DNA of 64,000 nt from Lumbricus terrestris (taxonomy: Eukaryota > Annelida > Clitellata > Crassiclitellata > Lumbricidae): contig OX457039.1 in NCBI GenBank assembly GCA_949752735.1, forward strand, positions 28,254,920-28,318,919. Reading direction: 5' to 3'. Position numbers and translations under genes: made by a program. Shown here piece by piece: positions 56,330-64,000 of the stretch; the stretch's first letter is position 1, and every line of letters begins with the position of its first letter. Under the pieces are notes generated by a model, which worked only from the letters and a program-made list of their open reading frames with translations, was not told the DNA's origin and did not search any database.

Positions 56330-57545
56330 CTAGCTGGGGCACCCGGCGTTGCCCGGGAAATTTAGGATTCGACCCGCTCCGGCCACAACCCCACCACACC
56401 CCACCACTCCGACCTCCACCGGTACGCCACGCAGGAAATTTTGGTTTTCGGTAAATTTGGGGGCGGGGAATTTTCCTTCCAAATTTCCCCCCACCCCTCT
56501 TTCACCCCCAGCTCTTCTACCCCCACAACACGCCACCTCTAACTCCAATCTCCACCGGTACGCCATCCGTGAAATTTTGGTTTTCGGAAAATTTTTGGGG
56601 AAAAAATCTCCCCAAAATTCCCCCCACCCCTCTTCCACACACCCACCCCTCCCGACAACACGCCACCACTAACTCCGATCTCCACCGGTACGCCACTCGT
56701 AAATTTTTTTCGGGAAATTTTTTGGGGAAAAATTTCCTTCTGAAAGTTTCCCCCACTCCTCTTCCATCCCCCCACCTCTTCCACCCTCCCCCACAACACG
56801 CCACCACTAACTCCGATCTTTAACGGTACGCCACCCGTGAAATTTTGATTTTCGGAAAATTTGGGGGGAAAATTTTTTCTCCCCCCAAAATTTCCCCCAC
56901 CCCTCTTCCACCCACCGCACCTCTTCCACCCACCCCCAACAACACGCCACCACTAATTTCGATCTCCACCGGTACGCCACCCGTGAAATTTTGGTTTTCT
57001 GGAAATTTGGGGAGGGAAAATTTTCTCCTAAAATTTCCTCCGCCCCTCTTCCACCCCCACCTCTTCCACCTCACAACACGCCACCACTAACTTTGATCTC
57101 CACCGGTACGCCACCCGTGAAATTTTGGTTTTCGTGAAATTTTGGGGAGAAAATTCCCCCCAAATTTTCCCCGTCCACTGTTCCACCCACCCCACCTCTT
57201 CCACCCTCCCCCCACAACACGCCATCACTAACTCCGATCTCCACCGGTACGCCACCCGTGAAATTTTGGCTTTCGGGAAATTTTGGGGGAAACCCTGGGA
57301 AAACCCACCCTGGCCCTCTACCCACCACCCCACTACCTCCACACACCCCACCCCTTTGCTCCCTCATCCACTCCACTCCCCCTCCCACCGCCTCCACTCC
57401 TCCACCCACGACCCCCATCCCCCTCGCACCACCACCCCACATCCCCACCCACACACCCCCCACTCCCACCTCCCTCCCACACCCACCCACCTCCACCACC
57501 GACCTCCACCGGTACGCGACCCGTGAATTTCGGACTGGCAAAGGC
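56330..57545 (-). mobile_element. Helitron-like element made of eight tandem units
   Basis: On the minus strand it ends with hairpin CCCGGGCAACGCCGGG, GTGCCC, CAGCTAG (plus 56330-56336), then T. The body is tandem units of 130-146 bp marked by CCGGTACGCC at 56419, 56555, 56685, 56823 (as ACGGTACGCC), 56969, 57103, 57244 and 57509, each followed by GTGAAATTTTGGTTTTCGG-like sequence and a C-rich half. Many Pro-, Gly- and Val-rich frames on both strands are artefacts. The 5' end is uncertain. Confidence 0.65.
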
Positions 57546-57846
57546 GCTGTTCTCTAAACGCTGTCGAAGCTGCTTTTATACGTATTACGTATAGGAGCCG
57601 AAAGAAAAGTGCCGTCGTAAGCTTGAAAGGGCAAAGGCCAACAGGGAAAATGAGTGTTTTTGGCTCCCCACTCTGGCCCCCATGGTGGCAGAGATTCGCG
57701 AACCCCTTCTCTACGCGTCGGAAGCCGAGACGGACACAGTAGTGAAGGTTTGGAGTGAAAAGCTCAAAAACTGTGGAAATGCATTCCGGTCAAACAGACG
57801 GAATCTTCTCTTTATTTATATAGATTGCTATCTTGCATTTGTTTCT
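57546..57846. other. No gene seen
   Basis: Short stretch between the Helitron-like element and the hAT target site. Confidence 0.4.
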
Positions 57847-57918
57847 GTGTTGTCCAAGGTCGGATTTACATGTAATCCAACTGCTTAGGGCCTTCGGGAT
57901 CTGGGGGGCCTGCAAAAG

Positions 57919-57997
57919 TGAACTAAAGAAAAAAAACTCACTGGCTTATAAATTATACCTTATAAATCATAAGCCACTGATTTTTTCTTTAGTTCAC
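57919..57997. repeat. Imperfect hairpin near the hAT left end
   Basis: GTGAACTAAAGAAAAAA and TTTTTTCTTTAGTTCAC pair, continuing through TGGCTTATAA / CATAAGCCA, with a 4-nt bulge. Confidence 0.75.
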
Positions 57998-58418
57998 GAT
58001 TGATTATAATCAACCATTTTATCTTACTTTTTAGTTGGAATTGATGCGGCTAATGCGTAAGATCCAACACACTTGCTCTTAGTCTCAGTTCTTTAATAAT
58101 TAAGTTGAACGTGACCTATGTGGTCGGCCATATTGGTATACAGCTATGCGCTGTTGTCCAAGTAGGTTACACGCCGTTACACGGTGAATTGTTAGAATAA
58201 AGTTATCGTCATAGGCCTATTGATCTATCCATAGGCCTATACCTTAACAGATATAACGGTCTAAACACCATCCAGCCTGAAGCGGCCCGAATCCCTGAAG
58301 TGAATTTCGGCCGGAGCCCAAATTTGCTATAATTAGGCCTAACAAGCCTAGACCTATGCTTTATGCATGATGTTTCACGGACTGTAAATGGCTGGGCTGC
58401 TTCTAACATAGTTGTAGA

Positions 58419-58574
58419 CAGTGGCGTAGGCAAGGGGGTTTCGGGGGTTAAACCCCCCATTGGCTCCGGGAAAAGTTTTTTAGAGTTATTTTGCCATTTT
58501 AAGTAAGAAAAAATAGCAAACAACAGGGTTTTCGGCCATAAAACTCCCATCAAAAATTCCTGGCTATGCCACTG
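58419..58574. mobile_element. hAT-type MITE, 156 bp, nested in the hAT transposon
   Basis: Ends CAGTGGCGTAGG / GCTATGCCACTG with an 8-bp duplication differing at one base, GTTGTAGA (58411-58418) and ATTGTAGA (58575-58582). The inner motif GGGGGTTAAACCCCCCATTG matches the MITE at 21485. Confidence 0.8.
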
Positions 58575-58603
58575 ATTGTAGACTCAAAATTTCTAAAAGC
58601 ACC

Positions 58604-58700
58604 ACCTGAAAGCCAAGCGCGGGGCACCAGCTTATTCACGAGCGCTGCGTTGAGTCGGAGGGGTTCTCAGATAAGAGTAGTCCAACATAGGTTCGAGACC
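58604..58700 (+). repeat. Dispersed repeat family B, copy 2
   Basis: GCCAAGCGCGGGGCACCAGC and TTATTCACGAGCGCTG correspond to 42757-42795. Confidence 0.5.
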
Positions 58701-58861
58701 AGCTGCCAGAGGATCAGAGGGAGCAGAGAAGCTGCTGCTAAGGCGAGTGTTGTCTGGGTTGTGAATTGGAAGGATAGATGACACGGGGTAAGAGTTCTTG
58801 AAGAAGTGCTTTAATTTCGAATGGGAAGCCTGAGATAAGTGAGATGTGATGGATAGGGGAG

Positions 58862-59019
58862 CCTGAGGAAGGTGAGCAGGGCCACATTAAGACTAGTGCG
58901 GACCTGGGTGCTGTGATTACCCTCAAATGGCCCCTCTAGAAACCCATCAGCCATTTGAGGGTAATCACAGCACCCAGGTCCGCACTAGTCTTAATGTGGC
59001 CCTGCTCACCTTCCTCAGG
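58862..59019. repeat. Perfect 69-bp inverted repeat with 20-nt loop
   Basis: The arm 58862-58930 and the arm 58951-59019 are exact reverse complements over 69 bp. The loop is 58931-58950. Weaker similarity continues outward (ATCCATCACATCTCA on both sides) and the CACCTTCCTCAGG word recurs at 59055-59067. Confidence 0.97.
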
Positions 59020-59067
59020 TTTTCCTATCCATCACATCTCAGGCTTTCCTTCTCACCTTCCTCAGGC

Positions 59068-61424
59068 TCCCCTATCCACCAGCAGTCGAGAATGAGTGAG
59101 ACAGATGGATGATCGGGTAGAATGGGTGGGCAGCATGTCACAAACTTGACTCATCGTCTTCTGGCTGACATGAACTTCTCTTTGGCAAAGAAACAGAAGA
59201 ATGCTTGACAGCTGCAGTTAAGTGCTGAATCCTTATATCTTTGTGGCTGTGTCTGGTCTTGTCAACTATACTTATCTTATGCACACCATTGTCATCAAGT
59301 TCCGTACCTTCTACATTATAAACTGTCTGCTTAATCCACTTCATCATCAGCTTTATCTTCAAAGTTGTTAGCAACGGCTGATCCAACAGACTTAGAAATA
59401 GACCACTTTTATTCTAGATTGTCAGTTTAGTCATGAACTGCAGAGCTGCCCTTGGTGTCAGCTTATTCTGACAGTTATGCTTGTTTTTATCAATGGACAT
59501 ATTACATGCACTCTGGAAGAACTTTGGAACATGACAGAATCAGTTGATGCAAAATGTTGGAAAATGTTTGTTACACAAGTGTATCGAAACATTTGCTCGT
59601 TGGATAAGCCTATTTGCAACTATGTCACTGATGATCCTGATATTCAACTTTGGAAGGAACATCATTATGCCTATTATTTTTTTTAGATACAAGCACCAGA
59701 ATGCAATCTTGTGAAGTTGAATTTTGCAACTTTGTTTTGCGATAATTCCACTCTGTAGTTCTATTGTGTTAGTCAATATTCGGATGCATGTAAGCAACCG
59801 AGAAGCTTCACAATTTTGTCCATAATTATGTGTTTTTCCTGAGCTTTTTGGAAAGTCAACGACATATTTTGATCACTGGCAACTATAATGGGTACAATGG
59901 TTAAAAAGCTTCACACATTTAAGAGAAGTTTTAAAATATCTACTTCAATATTAATTTTACTGAAAATATTTTATGCTTTGCAGTCTTGTTGTCATTAGAT
60001 TTAGGAATTAAATTTACTAACTAACTTGCTATGACTGAATATTGTTGAAGTAAACTGTTAACACATTGGAGACTTATGGTAACAGGTCCTCTGACACCAG
60101 CTTAACAACTAGCCTACAGCACTGCAGCTGACTACTTACTAGGCATCAAAATAGAAAACAAATTTGAAACAAAACACTAGGTAACTACAGTAATTCCACA
60201 GTCAGTCAAAAATTGACTACTATGCACTATTCCGAAAATGACACAGCAAAATTGCTAAGATTGCTTTTAAATAACAGTAGCATACCCGAACCATACTATA
60301 TGATACGGTATTGTCAATGTGTCCAATATCCCAAGATGCTTTTGATATAAAATAAAGAGATAATTAAGGGTTTCCAATAATAGTGCACTTTGATGCACTG
60401 AGCCACTGATGCGATCGCTCAACGTCAAGGCCATGTGTGAACGTTTGAAACTGAACTTTGATCAAATTCCATGGCTCTTTTGCATAGGTCATCATCATCA
60501 TCACAGGCTGCCACAATTATGACAAGAGGCTTTAAATTACACTCTCGTCAATGGCGAATCTGCGATCAGCTAATTAGGCTATTCGCTGAAACAACATGCT
60601 CAGATAATTTGTCGAATAGGCCTACATGAATTAAATAACTCCCTGAGGATTGGGGTGTCTGTATTGAGACTATGTCTCTATGCGAGCCGATAAAGTGGGT
60701 TTGTAGACAGGTGGACAGACCCTGAGCTTCTCCTCTGATACAGCGTCGCAAAACAGCTCATAGCGATAGTGACTTTCAGTTTTGCTTGCGATGGATTGCA
60801 TGTCTCTGGCTGTAGTTTTTAGCCGCCGGTGCTCTTCGCACGTCAACCTGGACATTCAAGCTCGTGTATATGCCTACTTTGGACTTCTCTAATTGAATCT
60901 TTATCCCTGTCAGTAAGTTTGCCGCAGATAAAACAGTAAAGACACAGAAAATCATTTTTATAATAAGCGCTATTCGCATACGTATCCAATGTCAACAAGC
61001 ATTGCCTGCATACCAATATGGCGCAGGCCATTATGCAAATGATCCGTGACGTCACTACGCAAGGGATGAATATTTCGTCTGGTAAGAACCTGCGACAACC
61101 GATACATATGTTTAATGCGGAAAGTGAGGAAGAACACGTTTTTTGAATGTTTGATCGATAGTAAAAGTGCATTTTAGCGTATTTAATTATTCGCCATTGC
61201 ATGAGTTTCACGGTTTTCACCGTTTCAGTGTTTATCAGATACAAGTCGAATTGACGAAAATAATTCTTGCAACATAGAGGTCGAATTCATAAATTTTTTA
61301 CTGAAATAGAAATGGGATTAATTGAAACAATCTCGATTATCTCGCTGAAATCGAAGTTGGATTCATAAATAATAATTTCTAGCCTAATTAAACAGAAGTG
61401 ATATTGATGAAAAATAATTCCTGC
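59068..61424. other. Interior of the hAT transposon, no coding remnant recognised
   Basis: AT-rich with many stops. Frames at 59138-59386 (minus) and 59477-59686 (plus) show no recognised domain. Any transposase N-terminus has decayed beyond recognition by eye. Confidence 0.4.
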
Positions 61425-61454
61425 TAAACAAAAGCTTCCAACCCAACTGGAGAA

Positions 61455-61727
61455 ATGGTGAATATAAGGAAATACAGTCATCAAGACTTGTATGATATCA
61501 TTGTCAGGGACGGCATTAAAAGCGCTTTTCCCAACCTTGAAGTGGTGCTTCGTATGTTTATGAGTTTAATGGTAGGCCTAACAAATTGCACTGGCGAGCG
61601 ATCGTTCTCGCAGCTCAAGCGCATAAAAAGCGAACTTATCTCCACGATGCACCAGAATAAACTGGATCTGCCCATTGAGCATGCTTTTCATCGAATGCAA
61701 ACAACTACGCAAAATTCCTTTTCATGA
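61455..61727 (+). pseudogene. hAT transposase C-terminal dimerisation domain
   Basis: The 90-codon frame contains the hallmark of the hAT C-terminal dimerisation domain: F-P-N-L-x-x-x-L-R (residues about 25-33), then N-C-T-G-E-R-S-F-S-x-L-K-R-I-K-S-E-L (about 43-60) and a T-M-x-x-x-K-L-D-L-P-I segment. This domain closes the transposase and mediates multimerisation. It most resembles the ZMYM/TTF-zinc-finger group of hAT proteins. An in-frame stop at 61425 cuts it off from the missing N-terminal zinc finger and catalytic region, so this is a relic. The orientation and position fit the enclosing 5.5-kb element. Confidence 0.82.
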
Positions 61728-61886
61728 CATTAGGCTATCGCAGATTATGTGATGCAGAAATGCAGGAAAAGTTGATATATAGGGCCTCACTTCATTGTGA
61801 TTTTTAGTAGGCCCTATGTATACCATAAAAAACCGAATAAAACGAGTGTAGGCTATCAATTACAATTCGACTAAAGACTAACAGTA

Positions 61887-63193
61887 GGGGAAGGTTGCCA
61901 AATACGGACCACGTAAGGATGATCGTCCGTATTCGCCAAAAATTATGAGAAAATAAGTATGCAACGGGGTCATTACATAGATTAGGTACTGAGACACCAT
62001 TGGATCCAATAAAAGTTTCATTTAAATAAATGAAACTTGAAAAAAGTTTTTTGAAAAAATCGCTTAAGTGGTCCATCTTAGGAGCATGGGCGCCAAAGAT
62101 GGACCATGGGAAAAATGTATTGTTAAAGGCGGATAAACTGTCTTAATTTATCAACCATTTCTGCAAAATGAACTTACATTAAACAGTACATATTATGCAA
62201 AATTTCTATAAGTAATAAAAAAATTTAGAAATTTAATTGTATTTTTTTATATTTTAAAGACTCAAAAATAATTTTTTTAGATATAAACAAAGAATTTTCT
62301 AATTTTTCTCATAGTTCAACATTGTCCACATCACTGTCGATAATAAATTACAAATGCTAGCTTAGTAGAATATATTTAAATAAAAATTAAAAAAGAAAAA
62401 TATTAAATTGTAATTTATTTATTTTTTTATTTAAAAAACTTAAAATTAAAAATCTTAAAATATACACAAAGAATTTTCTAATTTTTCTCACAGTTCAGCA
62501 TCGACCCCATAGCTGTCTATAATAAATTACAAATGCTAGCTTAGTAGAATATATTTCAATAAATAATAAAAAAAAGAAAAATATTAAATTGTTATTTTTT
62601 TATTTAAAAAACTTTAAAATAATTTTTTTTAAAAATAGACAAAGAATTTTCTAATTTTTTCTCACAGTTCAACATCGACCACATAGCTGTCTATAGTTAA
62701 TTACAAATGCTAGCTTAGTAGAATATATAGCAGTTAATTGCATTAGTAATAATGGGCATCAATGATGATTGTACTGTGCTCATGCATAGTCGCCTAATAT
62801 GAACCACACATGGTTCATCTTAGGCAACTTGCACCCATACGCTTCCAGCTCGTACTATTTTCTAAGCAGTCATGATATTGGATTTGCTTGCAGGGTATTC
62901 TGTAAAGAAATGAAAAGCTTAGCTCTAGAATGAATTTCATGTTTTCCAGCAGGTCCCTTCTCAGTTTTTTATTCATTTTCACCTAAAACGATTATCATAA
63001 CAAACGATGTCAATTACCCTTTTGTTTTTTATCTCGATCGTTAAACCGCGTGGCGTTCTTCTAACTACTTCTCGTTAGTCATTTTGTGACCTGCTAGCTA
63101 AGACAAAATGACGTAACGCTCCAATTTGAATCTTTGTGGCCAATCACGCAGTGGTCCATCTTTGGCGCCGGTCCATATTTGGCAACCTTCTCC
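61887..63193. mobile_element. TA-flanked non-autonomous element, 1307 bp, nested in the hAT transposon
   Basis: Ends GGGGAAGGTTGCCAAATACG / ATATTTGGCAACCTTCTCC with TA on both sides (61885-61886, 63194-63195). TGGTCCATCTT / AAGATGGACCA words recur at about 62070, 62096, 62812 (as TGGTTCATCTT) and 63154. Three tandem units of about 175 bp occupy 62286-62735. No coding sequence seen. End structure resembles the pogo-like element at 34021. Confidence 0.78.
62286..62735. repeat. About 175-bp tandem triplication
   Basis: Units begin CAAAGAATTTTCTAATTTTT at about 62287, 62467 and 62639, each with ACAAATGCTAGCTTAGTAGA downstream. Confidence 0.9.
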
Positions 63194-63419
63194 TAGTTGA
63201 TCAAACATGGATCACTGGCGCAACTTGCATTAGGAATATACTTAGATCTAGCAATTATGCATTTTGTCTGTTTTTATCCTTAAGTGGGGCCTCATAATTG
63301 AAATTGCTTAGGGCCTCACTCTGTTCAAATCTGGCCCTGGTGTTGTCCATACTTTCACATCGACAGCAGCGAAAGTCGTTGGACGTAGACTGCGTATAAC
63401 TCGCTCGGTATTTTGCTTT

Positions 63420-63722
63420 TACTTCATCTGGGACACGGGTCCTGCATGTGTCCTATGCCCTGTGTCATGTGTTCCGTGCCCCATGCCACGTGTCCTATGT
63501 TCTGTATTCTTTGTCATGCATCATGTGTCCTGCATGTATCCTTTGTCATGCATCCTGTGTCATGTGTCCCGTGTCCTGTATCCTTTTTCATATGTCCTGT
63601 GTCGTGTGTCCTGCATCCTTTGTCATGTATCCTGTATCATGTATCCTGTGCCCTGTTTCCCGTGTCATGTATCCGATGTCCTGTATTCTTTGTCATGTGT
63701 CGTGTGTCCTGTATCCTACTTA
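63420..63722. repeat. Minisatellite (CATGTGTCCTGTGTC)
   Basis: About 300 bp of 12-17 bp units CATGTGTCCTGTATCC and variants. All three plus frames stay open with His/Val/Ser/Cys/Pro-rich peptides, an artefact of the repeat. Confidence 0.9.
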
Positions 63723-64000
63723 CACTAAGGCCACTGACTAAACAAATCTTTCACGCTCTGGACTGATAATTATTGCATTGGCAAACGACGCCTACACACA
63801 TCGGTGTACACATAATCACTCGTCGTCGTCGTCGTCGTCGTCGTCATCGTCATCTGTGCGCATGCGCATGTAGGTAATCAGATTGTCGGATTGACAAGAT
63901 GAAAGCGTCATCATCGTTATCATCCTACAACCATCCATCAGACTCTCGTTTCAGCGTCGTTCTACGACCACCTGCATGACGCAAACTATCATCTCTTTCC
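63723..64000. repeat. CGT array and flanking unique DNA
   Basis: CGT units at 63820-63853 with CAT variants and further TCATCGT words to 63925. No gene seen up to the window edge. Confidence 0.8.

Larger units (their letters stand above)
57855..63339 (+). mobile_element. hAT transposon, 5485 bp, with nested insertions
   Basis: Ends CAAGGTCGGATTTACA (left) and, inverted, CAGGGCCAGATTTGAA (right), flanked by the exact 8-bp duplication GTGTTGTC at 57847-57854 and 63340-63347. Subterminal TGCTTAGGGCCT occurs inside both ends (57880 and 63306) in the same orientation. A hAT transposase C-terminus lies at 61455-61727. It contains the MITE at 58419-58574, the hairpin at 58862-59019 and the TA-flanked element at 61887-63193. 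Confidence 0.75.

Noticed and set aside
57071..57541. Gly/Val-rich 156-codon minus frame
   Set aside because: Arises from the G/C-rich halves of the Helitron-like tandem units.
60843..61244. 133-codon minus-strand frame inside the hAT element
   Set aside because: No recognised domain, and it is antisense to the transposase remnant.

Overview
The window is eukaryotic, AT-leaning, intron- and repeat-dominated DNA from a metazoan. Very long di-, tri-, tetra- and heptanucleotide arrays, many short non-autonomous DNA transposons, CR1/L2-like LINE 3' ends and tRNA-derived SINEs make up most of what can be recognised. The frequent AGGCCTA/TATAGG words and the repeat mixture suggest a marine invertebrate deuterostome such as an echinoderm, but that is an impression, not a proof. 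Nothing bacterial, no rRNA, no CRISPR array and no functional tRNA gene was seen.

One host gene is well supported. Two minus-strand exons, 51124-50845 and 45421-45024, have good splice signals, compatible phase (1 nt + 2 nt = one Asp codon) and encode the cysteine-rich core and hydrophobic C-terminus of a NALF/FAM155/NLF-1 protein, the auxiliary subunit of the NALCN sodium leak channel. The first coding exon(s) are not visible between 51.1 and 64 kb and probably lie beyond the right edge. The 5.4-kb intron between the two exons is packed with AAT arrays, SINE/LINE fragments, a Helitron-like end and a 500-bp heptamer satellite. Exon A carries an in-frame, highly charged insertion of about 45 residues inside the otherwise conserved motif series.

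Layout. 0-10 kb: simple repeats, a foldback-like element (4.94-5.54 kb), a LINE 3' end followed by an oppositely oriented SINE (6.4-7.0 kb). 10-24 kb: Helitron-like pieces, minisatellites, polypyrimidine blocks with inverted and tandem copies, a hAT MITE (21.5 kb). 24.8-33.2 kb: mariner-type ends in opposite orientation, a 1.6-kb hAT element containing a LINE end, a 450-bp hAT MITE. 34.0-36.5 kb: a TA-flanked, pogo-like element carrying a zinc-finger transposase tail and a set of palindromic internal sites, itself split by a 1.35-kb hAT element with a perfect 8-bp target duplication. 37.8-41.5 kb: AAT and ATGT arrays, a SINE, and a 1.0-kb mariner-like element with about 200-bp terminal inverted repeats. 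45-51 kb: the NALF-like gene. 56.3-57.5 kb: a Helitron-like element made of eight tandem units. 57.9-63.3 kb: a 5.5-kb hAT transposon with 8-bp target duplication, a surviving transposase C-terminus, and at least three insertions or rearrangements inside it (a hAT MITE, a perfect 69-bp inverted repeat, and a TA-flanked 1.3-kb element). 63.4-63.85 kb: a minisatellite and a CGT array.

Best candidates for a second look: the NALF-like gene with its charged insertion; the nested transposons with exact target duplications; the pogo-like element with scattered palindromic sites; the short stem-loop module that repeatedly sits beside AAT arrays; and the tail shared by the SINE and the LINE.
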